The notes under the pieces are model-generated. The model was not told the origin of the DNA. It was given only the letters and a program-made list of their open reading frames with translations, and searched no databases. A stretch of 64,000 nt of DNA from Lingula anatina. Lineage: Eukaryota > Brachiopoda > Lingulata > Lingulida > Lingulidae. Position numbers and translations under genes: made by a program. Of this stretch, positions 24,630 through 34,835 are shown in pieces. The first letter of the stretch is position 1. Each line of letters begins with the position of its first letter. The stretch is taken from positions 428,495-492,494 of the forward strand of contig NW_019775691.1 of assembly GCF_001039355.2 (NCBI RefSeq), written 5' to 3'.

Positions 24630-24700
24630 TGTTTGGTTAGCGCAGCGGTAAAACTTGCAGGTCACAGGGGCGGGGGGGGGGGGGGATGGGGAGTTCGAAG
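24630..24700 (+). repeat. tRNA-like SINE head (tentative)
   Basis: TTTGGTTAGCGCAGCGGTAAAAC resembles a tRNA A-box region and GGAGTTCGAAGC resembles a B box, separated by a poly-G run. It is followed directly by a partial CAGGCCCGTAGCCAG-type MITE (24700-24810). It cannot be folded convincingly as a functional tRNA, so a tRNA-derived repeat fragment is the best guess. Confidence 0.25.
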
Positions 24701-24810
24701 CGCCCTTTTGCTGGGAAAAGATCCATTCTGGATAAAATTCTATCTAGGCACACGAAGGTTTCATTGTAAAAAGGTCCTCTTTTTTTAGAAAAAGAAGCCC
24801 ATTTCAGTGG
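24700..24810 (-). mobile_element. Partial CAGGCCCGTAGCCAG-family MITE
   Basis: Words GCCCTTTTGCTGGGAAAAG, TGGATAAAATT, AGGCACACGAAGGTTTCAT and AAAAAGAAGCCC follow the order of the internal part of the 45101-45274 copy. Both termini are missing. Confidence 0.6.
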
Positions 24811-25064
24811 TGGATTTAGAGGGGGTCAGGGGGTCCTGATACTCCCCCTAACCCTAACCTGTACTATCATATAGGATCGCGGACTTTATACAGGTCTACA
24901 TTGTAAGACTGGGTTCACATGCTTATCAAACCCCATCTGTAAGGGGTTTCTCGCCAAATCGCTTTCAGCTTAAGTGGCTTAGATGTCTGGCATGTCTACG
25001 GAAGCTGCTAAAAGATAATTAATTACCCCTTAGCAGCTTCAGTAGGCGTGACAGACATCTAACA

Positions 25065-25276
25065 CCCCATTTCCATAGATTAGATCGACCTACTTTAGAT
25101 CGATCTAACTCCCTGGGGGTTCACGCTAAATAGCTGTCAGCCGGGCGGACACGAAAGTTAATTACCCTCTTACAGCTTGTTGTAGGCGGGACGGACATTT
25201 AAGTCGGATTATCTGAAAGTAATCTAGTGAGACTCCCCGCGGGGATAGATCGATCTAAAATCTATGGGAATAGAGC
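25065..25276 (+). mobile_element. GATCGATC-type inverted-repeat element, copy 1
   Basis: About 210 bp, from CCCCATTTCCATAGATTAGA to GATCTAAAATCTATGGGAAT. Outer 30 bp are imperfect inverted repeats carrying GATCGATC. Internal words ACTCCCTGGGGGTTCACG, GGCGGACACGAAAGTTAATT and GAGACTCCCCGCGGGGATAG are shared with copies at 26760 and 38082. A more diverged relative lies just upstream (about 24915-25064). Confidence 0.85.
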
Positions 25277-25739
25277 CTAAGCCGCTCAATTTGATCAGTA
25301 CAATATGGGCTGGAATCGTCCCTTAGACTACCATTCTTGTCCCCCAGGCTCCCCCGACAGGGGCCTCAATAAACTACAGAGCCACCTTATAAGTCAACAC
25401 GACCGCGCAACATTGATTGACCTACAGGAGCTATGCTGTTATGTACGGAATGAATGAAACCGGAGAAAAATCAATACAGATTATATAGAAATAGAGAAAG
25501 CCATGCAGGTATTGATTACCTACCTGTATAGCTTTAAAAGAATATATATAAACAAACTTTATTAGTCGTTTGTTTGAAAGCGCACATAGATAGCTCCGTA
25601 CGCTATCAACATTGAGAGGTATTGAAAAGTGTGATAAAATTAATGGCCTAGAATTTAACAAGAGTTATACTAAATTACATAAGAATAAATTAAAATCTAA
25701 GCAAAATTTGATTGAAATTCAGTTGTCATGTGATAAGTT

Positions 25740-25980
25740 GCGTATTTAAGAGGGGTGAAAAAAAGTACACGAATGGTATCCTCTTGAATTAAGAATTTTG
25801 ACTAGCTGAATTATAGTTTTAAACCGTACCAACTAGCACCGTTCGCCCTCTAAAAAAACAAGTTTTTTTGGGTCCCTTCGGAGGTCCCCGAACCCCACAC
25901 CAAAGGGGGGAGGGGGGTTGGCTTCGCATCTGCGGACCCACCCACCCCTCCCTTCAATTAATCCTGGATCCGCCCTTTCA
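25740..25980 (-). repeat. GGATCC-type dispersed element
   Basis: Shares with 43968-44287 the order GTATCCTCTTGAATTA-like, GAATTTTGACTAGCTGAA, AAACCGTACCAA, CCCGAACCCCACACCAAA, GGCTTCGCATCTGCGG and a final ATCCTGGATCCGCCC. Ends are of the same kind as the 4308 element. Confidence 0.75.
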
Positions 25981-25997
25981 TAAACAAAGGGTTGAAC

Positions 25998-26395
25998 TCC
26001 TAAGATGGAAGTACTTCGAGTTCATTGATACTCCTGACATTTTCTCTCTTTCATACACAGTACACTTCAAATAATATGAGCACCAACTACGGTAACTACA
26101 CACCTTGGATTTCTTCCCCTCATATATACCCATATAATATGAGCCAAGTACTGAGCTAACATGTGCTTAATCACGACCCGGTGAGGCCGAGGTTTGTCTG
26201 CATCGAACGAATCACCCAGTCAGGACATAAGCTTGCACTTTATATTTCATGGGCACATTTGGGACGAAGAAATCCAAGATAAATAGTTATTATATAATTA
26301 CTTGTTTCACATACTGTGTTCTAGCACTGTGTGTGAAATAGACAAAATGTCAGGGTTATCAATGAGCATCGGCTCAACGTACTTTTGTCTTGGGA
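25998..26395. repeat. Inverted repeat with ~60-bp imperfect arms
   Basis: The left arm around 26000-26062 contains TTCATTGATACTCCTGACAT and TCATACACAGT. The right arm around 26325-26390, read on the opposite strand, contains CTCATTGATAACCCTGACAT and TCACACACAGT. The arms are 260 bp apart. It is MITE-like or a remnant of one. Confidence 0.5.
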
Positions 26396-26514
26396 CTTCA
26401 AACCCCTTGAAAAAAAGGGCTGTTATGAAGGCTGTTGGTCTGATATATGGCTTAAGTTTAATAAGTAGAGTAATGTTCTTAGGATCACTCATGTTCTTAA
26501 AAATGAACAAAAAG

Positions 26515-26710
26515 TCATTTGGCTGGGGCGGACGGAGGCCGTCTTCTGGGTCTACAAGACGGTCAGAATTTTTCATTGACAAGTTTCAAGTTCACATTGA
26601 CAGACTTCTATCTTTTTCTGTGGGGAGACGGTCAAAAATGGAGGATGGATTAAAAAAAGAAAATATGGAAGACTGTCAGAAAATCTCTCTGGATCCGCCC
26701 CTATGGGTTA
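26515..26710 (+). repeat. Dispersed element, same family as intron 7 copy
   Basis: Begins GGCTGGGGCGGACGGAGGCC, ends TCTGGATCCGCCCCTATGG. Related in reverse to 11725-11885. An open frame crosses it, but the peptide shows no known domain. Confidence 0.65.
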
Positions 26711-26759
26711 TTGTTGCTATAAATCTTCTACCCGTTTATATATTATGTACAGACAGAGA

Positions 26760-26972
26760 TCCCATTTCCAGAGATTAGATCGATCTACTTTAGATCGACC
26801 TAACTCCCTGGGGGTTCACGCTAAATAGCTGTCAGCCGGGCGGACACGAAAGTTAATTACCCCCTTACAGCTTGTAGTAGGCGGGACGGACATTTAAGCC
26901 GGATTATCTGACAGTAATCTAGTGAGACTCCCCGCGGGGATAGATCGATCCAAAAGCTCTGGGAATACAGCC
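26760..26972 (+). mobile_element. GATCGATC-type inverted-repeat element, copy 2
   Basis: Nearly identical to copy 1 through the whole internal region, with the end GATCCAAAAGCTCTGGGAAT. It stands directly downstream of the 26515-26710 repeat. Confidence 0.85.
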
Positions 26973-28592
26973 AGAGTCTACTGATATAGCCGTCACCTTC
27001 GCCATCAGCGTTCACTTTTCATTATTAATGCTTTTAATTGGTAATCTCTATGGTGATTTTTCTCAAACATACAAAAATACAACAGCCTGATTGGAATTTT
27101 AAGTGCATACACAGTAGCCGTCTCACAGCGAGGGCACAGTGTGATCAGTCAGCCAGCACCTGTGTCCTGGTGGTTGGCGCGCACTATATATAGCTGTTCA
27201 TTGTAAACACTATAATGGGTGGATATCGGTGTTATGTATTGTCCTCGAGCATTTTGGTGTGAGGACAAATCTAGGTCGACAGGTGAAATCCTGACTGGTT
27301 TGATTCCTTTGCTTTTTGTGAGGCTTTTTTTCACACATTGGCATTATCAAGACATTGCTATAAACTCTTATGGTTCTGGCGCTAGCAAGTTTAACTATTT
27401 TTATTGCGCTTGAACACATGTACGTTACGGAGAAAAATACAATAAGGGATAAAATACAGAAGATTTTCAGTAAATTTTATTAAAGCCTTGCCCTTAAAAC
27501 AGAAGATAAAAATGTAAATACAATGTAAGTACTTAGTGGGAGCTAAATTCAGCGTCTCTACTAGATCTTACTGGTTAAAAAATACAGACAGAAGACACCA
27601 TATTAATATTAGTAAAAATAATTAAACATATGTCTCGCTTAACTTGATAATAATAATAATGCATTAAAATACATTGAGACACTATAATCTCAGCACTCTT
27701 CAAAATTTAAAACTGTAATAAATGTTGAAAATACTAAAAAAATTGATAAAAGCTATAAGAGAAATGTATTCAACGGAGTATTTTTTTTAAATAAAAAGAT
27801 TTTTAAATTTGTCTCAAAACTGTAATAACTGTCGATAAGAAAAACATTGGAGTTATTGATAAAATTAGACAATAAAATTGGTGCTGCAGTTTCAAAACTT
27901 CTGTGACCATTTGTTTTAAGTGTTTTTTTTTTTGGTATTTCGCATTTTAACTTAAAACTTCTGTACTTCAGATATTTTCTTTCACCTTTTCTTTTTTTCT
28001 TAAACTACGTAGCAGGTCTTGGAAGTAATAAATGCCATATTAGCATTGTTAGTTCAGCAATTAGGTTCAAATTTTTTTACCTTTAAGCATGAAATGTGGC
28101 ACAGTTGTGGGTAATGCAATTTTGAATATAGGGACATTTGTGAAAATTCCAAAATGGGTGGGGAAGGGAGTGTAAACAATACAGGAAAGTAAAGGGATGT
28201 AGCCAAAGTTTACACTATTTTTGTCAAAAATTTGTATTAAAAAAGTGAATTGTGGAAAAAAAACTGCTCCTGTTTGCATTTAGTGCATATGTAAAGGCCC
28301 TAACTGTCATGAAAATGATTGTTAATTATACTGCATCAGATTGCTGTGCTATTTCTATTCCGATTAGGAAATTATGTTCCAGGGTGTTAGCTTTCATTGC
28401 ATGATCTGACACTAGTCGAGAACCCTGTTTGTATATTGTCATAAATAGAAAGGGGGAGGCTTTAAGTTGAGAAGAATACAAATAAAACTGGGAATTATAT
28501 ACGTTGGAAAATGAGGCGTGTTAGTCTGTCAGCAAGCGACAGTCTCCGTTGATTAAGTTAGCAGTTACCACGAAAGATATATTGTGCACACA

Positions 28593-28786
28593 TCCATACA
28601 CTGTATTTTTACAGCCTACAGAAGATGTCCTCAGCCGACCTCAATACAATGCCCATTGTACCGGTGTCGCTCTGTATACAATATTTAAATCCATACACTG
28701 TATTTTTACAGCCTACAGAAGATGTCCTCAGCCGACCTCAATACAATGCCCATTGTACCGGTGTCGCTCTGTATACAATATTTAAA
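28593..28786. repeat. Perfect or near-perfect 97-bp tandem duplication
   Basis: The unit beginning TCCATACACTGTATTTTTAC at 28593 is repeated starting at 28690, both ending in CAATATTTAAAT. Each unit holds an acceptor-like TTTTTACAG followed by an open stretch in more than one frame. No gene is recognised around it. Confidence 0.9.
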
Positions 28787-29258
28787 TTTTTGCCTATGGA
28801 ATCGATATCAAAGCCTTGATGTCTAGCAAAAAGGCTATCAAGAGAGTAAATGTAATAACAAAGCAGCGGAATACACATTATCAAGAGAGTAAATTAAAAA
28901 ACAAAACAGCAGAATAAATCAGCAAAGAGTAGGTATTGAAAAGAATGGAAGTGACAGAAACACGGCCAGACGACCTGGCCAAGAAAGGGATGAGATGAAA
29001 TGGACATCCTCTGGATTATTGGGGGGTGGGGGTGGGGATCCGCTTAGCCAGTTGCTTCTAGAGGGGAAAGTAGTAAAAAAGCCAGATAGAGACAGTGCCG
29101 GTTATTCTAGTGCGTACCTATTTTCCATATGAAAAGTTTTCATGAAATGTATTAACACGCAGTATTATGACAGTGTTTTGTAAAGAATTAACGTGAAATA
29201 ATGAGTATAATTAATTTAACCACATGAGGATATTAAGTTGTTTGATTTACAGCCCAGT

Positions 29259-30602
29259 TTAAGATTTCGTACGGGACAGAATACCCCTCCACTGGGCCAA
29301 AAGCCTTTCTTTCACTTCCACGTTATGTTCCTTCATTTTCCTGCTGATATCCGCCAGGTTTGCGGTCTCTAACTTGTTCACCAAGTCCTCGATTGAATTG
29401 TAATACGTAATATGTGGCCACTGATAGAAATCAGAAAATTTTAACCAGTACTTGATGGCATCCGCGTCGACCTCGTTGTTGGGGTCTGGAACAGAAGCAT
29501 TAAGGACACCTTGGATGCGGGAACGCTGCGGGATTTTGCCGGAGACCATATCCCATGTGCGTTCGTTGAGGACGTGGTCCTTTTTCTGCCATTCTGTGAG
29601 AAGATCTAAAGACGGGAAGAAAAGTGGGATGCCCATCCTGTATTGTTCAAACAGAGACATTACGGATACTTGGTACGGTATGTACACAATGCCGGGATGG
29701 TGGGTGAGATCACTATATGTATAGCGACTGTATAGACTTCTTAACTTTTCAAGTTGAACTTTAGACGTCTTCTTGGAAACAGCTTTCTTAAACCTCTCTA
29801 AAAAAGACGACTCAAAGTGGCCAACATGACTTGGCGCCAGGAGGAATTCACGCCTCGTCACATTTGAGTAAGAGTACGTCTCTCCAACATCACAGTAACT
29901 CTCGAGAACAGTGGTTTTAATTCCTGTAAAGTAACGTATATATTCCGCGTCATACAGATTATTACCAGCGACTACATTACGAGGGTCTTTAGAAATCTTG
30001 ATAAGATTCTCATTCCATTTTTTCCAGCGCTCTGGCTCAAATCTTCCCAACTCGTACCTCGTGGACGCTATAACCAATATAGTCTTATTAAACGGCATGA
30101 AAGCTTCACACATCGCTGCTGGATGGTTACATACGAAACCGTCCACGGACTGCATTTTGGGGTCGTCTTTGTAGCTTTTATAGAACTCTTTTTGAAGCTC
30201 CTCGCTCATTGACATCCCATTTTGTCGGTTGAGCACTCTTAATCCCTTCGCACACGTTTTGGTACACGCGCCCGAGAGACTCTTGTCGATTACTTTAACA
30301 CCAAGAGGCTTCAGCAGATTTGTCAAATCTTTAATAGGCGAGATGTGAAAGTCATTGCTCCAAATTACCACTTTTGGAAGAGTCTTCGGCGTGCGTCCGT
30401 CTGGTGGGGCCGGCGGGCGATGAAGTAAGTGTCTTTCTGTCAGTAGCAGGCCGACGACGACTAGGGCAACGGTTACTGCCAAGATACGTGAATAGCTCTT
30501 CTTATTCCAGTTTGAGCACCAACAGACAGAGTCGACAGACCCATATTTCACCGGTTTAACCAACACCATATTGCAGTCTGTGAATATAAACACCAATGGC
30601 AA
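29259..30602 (-). CDS. Copy B: uncharacterised type II membrane protein, putative luminal glycosyltransferase
   Basis: Intact intronless member of the copy A family. The frame allows 447 aa from 30602, but a second ATG (residue 12, coordinate 30569) gives the start MVLVKP, resembling copy A. A minus-strand TATAAAAATATG at about 30624-30636 would put transcription near the first ATG, so the second is the likelier start. A hydrophobic segment of about 20 residues (RILAVTVALVVVGLLL) follows a cytosolic tail; a proline-rich stem precedes IWSNDFHISPIKDL. Cysteine pattern, NKT and NVT sequons and the FEQYRMGIPLFF motif are intact, and an NAS sequon is present near the C-terminus. About nine of ten core residues match copy A, whereas tail and stem are unrelated in detail. 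See copy C for a possible allele. Confidence 0.85.
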   Translation of the reverse strand: MPLVFIFTDCNMVLVKPVKYGSVDSVCWCSNWNKKSYSRILAVTVALVVVGLLLTERHLLHRPPAPPDGRTPKTLPKVVIWSNDFHISPIKDLTNLLKPLGVKVIDKSLSGACTKTCAKGLRVLNRQNGMSMSEELQKEFYKSYKDDPKMQSVDGFVCNHPAAMCEAFMPFNKTILVIASTRYELGRFEPERWKKWNENLIKISKDPRNVVAGNNLYDAEYIRYFTGIKTTVLESYCDVGETYSYSNVTRREFLLAPSHVGHFESSFLERFKKAVSKKTSKVQLEKLRSLYSRYTYSDLTHHPGIVYIPYQVSVMSLFEQYRMGIPLFFPSLDLLTEWQKKDHVLNERTWDMVSGKIPQRSRIQGVLNASVPDPNNEVDADAIKYWLKFSDFYQWPHITYYNSIEDLVNKLETANLADISRKMKEHNVEVKERLLAQWRGILSRTKS

Positions 30603-32966
30603 GATTTAGGACCCGAACACATCATATTTTTATATCAACATAAACCCTACCTTTTCACCTCTCGAAACATGTGTAAAACACGGGCGAAATACTGTAAATA
30701 ATGTAGAATTTTTTATAATACTTGAAGCGCACTCGTGTGACACGCCTCAGAAATGCGAGTGCTAGATGTGTATTTCACCTCGTTCTAAAAAAATTGACAA
30801 ACCTGAATTTACAATATATATGTACTGCCAGAAACCCGGTTTTCTTGGCTCTGGTGCCCCTGTTGGTTTTTTTATCATTGTGCACTTTAAACTTCTTACA
30901 GAAATCTTTAAATAGAAAATTTCGGGCACCAAATACGGGGCGCCATTTGCAATCACCCGTGTCGATAAATCTTCCATTTTACCATTCTAAATCCATTTTT
31001 TATGACAACTAACCTTGAAATTCTGAATCCCTGGATATTCCCGCTTCTTTTTCTATCCTATCGTTTAATCACATCAACTGATGACAAAAATACACATGAA
31101 AAATACGAAAAGCTAAAACGTCGTCCATTTTCACTCGATATTGCGGAAAGTAGTGCAAAAATGGCCTTCTCTTCAGTCAGTGTGCACGCGCAGCTAGGAT
31201 TATGCGCACACTCTGTTGGTTGACTTATATGCACAATTCTAATATACTTGGATGCTCGTAAGTTAATGAACACCTTACTATTATTTCACAGCCTATGGCA
31301 GTCGTTATTTGAATAGGTCAGTATGACGGTACAGCTTTCTTTCACATTTCATATAATTATACTATTATTAAGGGTTCATTCCCAATGAAGCTTTACCGTT
31401 TTACGTACGATCCAACTCTAACTCTCGATGAATGCAATCAGATAAACAGTTTAGGCCGCCTTCACCTAGTTTCCAAGGTACTTGTGAAATCACCAACTTT
31501 TTTATTCTCTACTCAAGAGGACTGTTGATCTGTTAATCTTATTGCATTCAGTTAAAGCCCCAGCGGAGTTAGGCTGATCTACGTAGGGAATGAGCCCTGA
31601 GGTTGGACATTTCTATGATTTTATTTTAAAAAAATGGCATGAAAATGGACAAATTTATCTACTCACACAGCAAAACGCATTCCCTGGTTTAAAAAGCTCA
31701 TTATGAAAATTAACGTTTTCTTGTCAATTTTGGAGAAGACTTTAAAAGTCGTGCCCATGAAGTAATCCAAAAATATGGTTAATTTTAAGAGGTCCCATCT
31801 GAGTACAGTACATAGTCGGACGGTGGATAGTAATCGTGTGTCACTGGCCGCAGCTGGTTTAAGGATTACAGAAGGCCAACTGCCCAAACTGCACTCCGAT
31901 CAAAGTCGTGCTTATTGAGAAAATTGGAACATAAAAAAAGTGGTGCTTAACTTATGGACCCCAGTGTATACATATTGATGAAAGGCATTATAACAATAGG
32001 CATAACTCAATGCAAAAAATGCTAGTCATTTTATTTTCCAACTGGGTGACCAAACATAATGCACTCCATACAACCCTGCGTCACTGTTATGAAAAGTGAT
32101 GCTGTACTTACCTTATTCATAGATTTGAAAACCGGTTAAATAAAGTACAAATACCTGTTGTTAATTCTTTATTCTCAGCAAACATCACCTCAAGTCTCTC
32201 CGTCACATACGACCCCTGGTGTCGTGAGGGAACTTTAAAGGTACGAAAACCAATACACAATAACTACGTACACGTACATACAGTACATTTCAGTAGCATT
32301 GTGAAATAGACATAATCTAAAACATGACCGTCTCAGTGAAAAGGGCACAGTATGGGTTTTTAGGCGCATTTGTTTTCAATTCTCCCTTTCCATTGAACAA
32401 GAAAATCGGAGAAATAACAAAAAAAAGTACAGGCATAGTGACGACCTTTGAATTATCACGAACGTTATTTGCATTGAACTCATCATCAGTGGTGCATGGA
32501 GACGTCGTTCTGAGGTCTAGCATGTGAAAGCACGGCCCCTCTTCTGTTGACAAATTGAATTTATTATTAATTACCTCCTTCAACGATTTGTAATATACAC
32601 TGTGTTAAAAGAAGGGCTAGTGAAAATAAAATTAAATATGTTCGCCCTCTATAAGTTTTACATACACATGTCTTTTCTATATGAAAATGGTATATTGTCT
32701 CCCCTTTTCAATCATCATTTGTGATCGGAAAATTCTTAATTTACATAGTATTTGTCTATTTTATGACGAAGAACATTTCATGGATCATTCTGGCAATCAA
32801 AATCGCCAGCGATAGCACTTCAGTTAGAAGTGATCAGATGAACAGGAACTTACGAAGATTTTTTTTTTTTTGACTCGGTAAGCCGTACTGAAGATGGACG
32901 CTGATAATTATGTTCTATGCATGCGCTATGTCATGCAATAGCGGTCAAGTGCATTTCCTCTTCAAT

Positions 32967-33004
<38 letters not shown>

Positions 33005-33143
33005 AAACATCAACCTCATTGTTTCACTTACTGGTAGAAATAGTAGGCCCAAAATTCGTACAAGCAGGTTATTTATTTATTTACCTGTTTACTGCCTATG
33101 TTACTTATCTAGACACAGGAATTAAATCTGATCCTATACGTAC
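29772..33143. repeat. Duplicated segment, left copy (B unit)
   Basis: This stretch, from within gene B through its 5' flank, matches 34005-37370 base for base apart from scattered substitutions and small indels (offset about 4233 bp). Similarity stops after TTAAATCTGAT.CTATACGTA. The flank contains no recognised gene. It carries a (CT)n tract at 32972-33000 and is otherwise unremarkable non-coding DNA. Confidence 0.9.
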
Positions 33144-33439
33144 AGGGTTACCACTTAATATGGAATATTATTTTTTGGCGAGTAAATTTTCTACAAAATA
33201 TTTAATTTCTCTCTAACTACTTTAAATCCAAAGCTGTGGTGTCACTCCATGTGTAGCCAGGTGTGTTACCTAATTACCACACAACTCTCGAAACAATTGA
33301 TGCATGCAGTTGCATGTTCTGTCGTCAGAAATGTGAGGGGTGGTCTTTTCGGCAATTTCTGCCCTTGTATAAAAACGCATGGGTTTGGTTAATCTTTGGA
33401 GTGTGTTTAGAGAAGCAACAAAGGGATCGCTCTGAAACT

Positions 33440-34003
33440 TGACAGGTACCTTAGTGAAGATATGGTTCGACAGCTAAGCAACGCAGCTTACTAAGGGATT
33501 CTTGCTCTCAGAGAAAATGGTCAGAAACGGACAGCCATTGCCAGGTAATTCAACATTTATCAGGAACCGTTTGTGAAGTCCTCCAAAGAAATGCTGCAAC
33601 AGGGGCACCTACTCCAATACCTCTACCAGGGTGTCCGCGTATCACACCAAGAAGACAGGATGGCCTTCTCCTTAGAGGACGCCGTGCTGGTCGTACAAAG
33701 ACAACCAATGTTCTCAGAAAAGAGAGGCAGAATGTCATTCAAACTCCCGTTTCAAGGTCCCACGTGAACAAGATATTTCTGCAAGCCTTTTATTTTGCAC
33801 GAAGGCCAGTAGGGAAACTACTGTTAACAGCAGGTCATATACAGCGACGTCTGCAATGGGCTGGGGACCACGTGCGTTTGCAGCCAAAACACTGGAATCA
33901 CGTCGTTTTCAGTGATGAGGCCAGAAATGGATTTTTTAGGGTTGATCGTCGAATCCGTGTCGACTGACGTGTACGAGGGGCATAAAACAATGATTGTGTA
34001 CTG
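33440..34003 (+). pseudogene. Decayed Tc1/mariner-type transposase, truncated at N
   Basis: The N-terminal helix-turn-helix part (GILALRENGQKRTAIAR) is in one frame with stop codons. The remainder runs in another frame from about 33497 to a stop at 33965. It includes an ARRPVGKLLLTAGHIQRRLQ segment and WNHVVFSDEARNG, which holds the second catalytic aspartate of the DDE domain in Tc1 families. Two more stops follow before the sequence ends at the N (34004), so the last catalytic residue is not present. It is non-functional. It lies just beyond the point where the B and C segments diverge, which suggests an insertion in one haplotype. Confidence 0.85.
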
Positions 34004-34004
34004 N
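34004..34004. other. Single N: probable contig join
   Basis: The base separates a Tc1 remnant from a gene fragment that begins in mid-codon context and repeats sequence from 29772 onward. Confidence 0.75.
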
Positions 34005-34835
34005 CTTGGAAACAGCTTTCTTAAACCTCTCTAAAAAAGACGACTCAAAGTGGCCAACATGACTTGGCGCCAGGAGGAATTCACGCCTCGTCACATTTGA
34101 GTAAGAGTACGTCTCTCCAACATCACAGTAACTCTCGAGAACAGTGGTTTTAATTCCTGTAAAGTAACGTATATATTCCGCGTCATACAGATTATTACCA
34201 GCGACTACATTACGAGGGTCTTTAGAAATCTTGATAAGATTCTCATTCCATTTTTTCCAGCGCTCTGGCTCAAATCTTCCCAACTCGTACCTCGTGGACG
34301 CTATAACCAATATAGTCTTATTAAACGGCATGAAAGCTTCACACATCGCTGCTGGATGGTTACATACGAAAGCGTCCACGGACTGCATTTCGGGGTCGTC
34401 TTTGTAGCTTTTATAGAACTCTTTTTGAAGCTCCTCGCTCATTGACATCCCATTTTGTCGGTTGAGCACTCTTAATCCCTTCGCACACGTTTTGGTACAC
34501 GCGCCCGAGAGACTCTTGTCGATTACTTTAACACCAAGAGGCTTCAGCAGATTTGTCAAATCTTTAATAGGCGAGATGTGAAAGTCATTGCTCCAAATTA
34601 CCACTTTTGGAAGAGTCTTCGGCGTGCGTCCGTCTGGTGGGGCCGGCGGGCGATGAAGTAAGTGCCTTTCTGTCAGTAGCAGGCCGACGACGACTAGGGC
34701 AACGGTTACTGCCAAGATACGTGAATAGCTCTTCTTCTTCCAGTTTGCGCACCAACAGACAGAGTCGACAGACCCATATTTCACCGGTTTAACCAACACC
34801 ATATTGCAGTCTGTGAATATAAACACCAATGGCAA
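34005..34835 (-). CDS. Copy C: 5' part of the same family, truncated at the N
   Basis: The first 277 codons match copy B except for about four amino-acid changes (for example CANWKK for CSNWNK, and EMQSVDA for KMQSVDG). The frame then runs into the N at 34004 and unrelated Tc1 DNA, so the C-terminal ~170 residues, including the GT-B-like segment, are missing. The same TATA-like word lies upstream (about 34857-34870), and as in B the second ATG is the likelier start. Either a real truncated duplicate or, more likely, the other allele of copy B placed in tandem by the assembler. Confidence 0.75.

Larger units (their letters stand above)
17806..29258. other. Long non-coding, repeat-rich intergenic region
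   Basis: I found no gene between copies A and B. The region holds a T-rich tract (18.8-23.0 kb), microsatellites, at least three MITE-like families and two-copy tandem repeats, all listed separately. Open frames here are either low complexity or read through repeat elements. One ambiguous base stands at 23163 beside a poly-G run. Confidence 0.6.

Noticed and set aside
24630-24700. Functional tRNA gene
   Set aside because: A- and B-box-like words exist, but a poly-G run separates them and no cloverleaf can be drawn.
26302-26778. 158-codon frame spanning a dispersed repeat
   Set aside because: Crosses an inverted-repeat arm and a GGATCC-type element; no domain and no splice support.
28549-28819. 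Repeated peptide frames over the 97-bp tandem
   Set aside because: Open in two frames because of duplication; no protein family resemblance.
30722-31223. Short frames in the B flank, repeated in the C flank
   Set aside because: Their conservation between copies reflects near-identical DNA; frames differ in length between copies and have no motifs.
33936-34004. C-terminal end of the copy C frame beyond the N
   Set aside because: These codons read Tc1 DNA backwards across a contig join, so the true end of copy C is not known.
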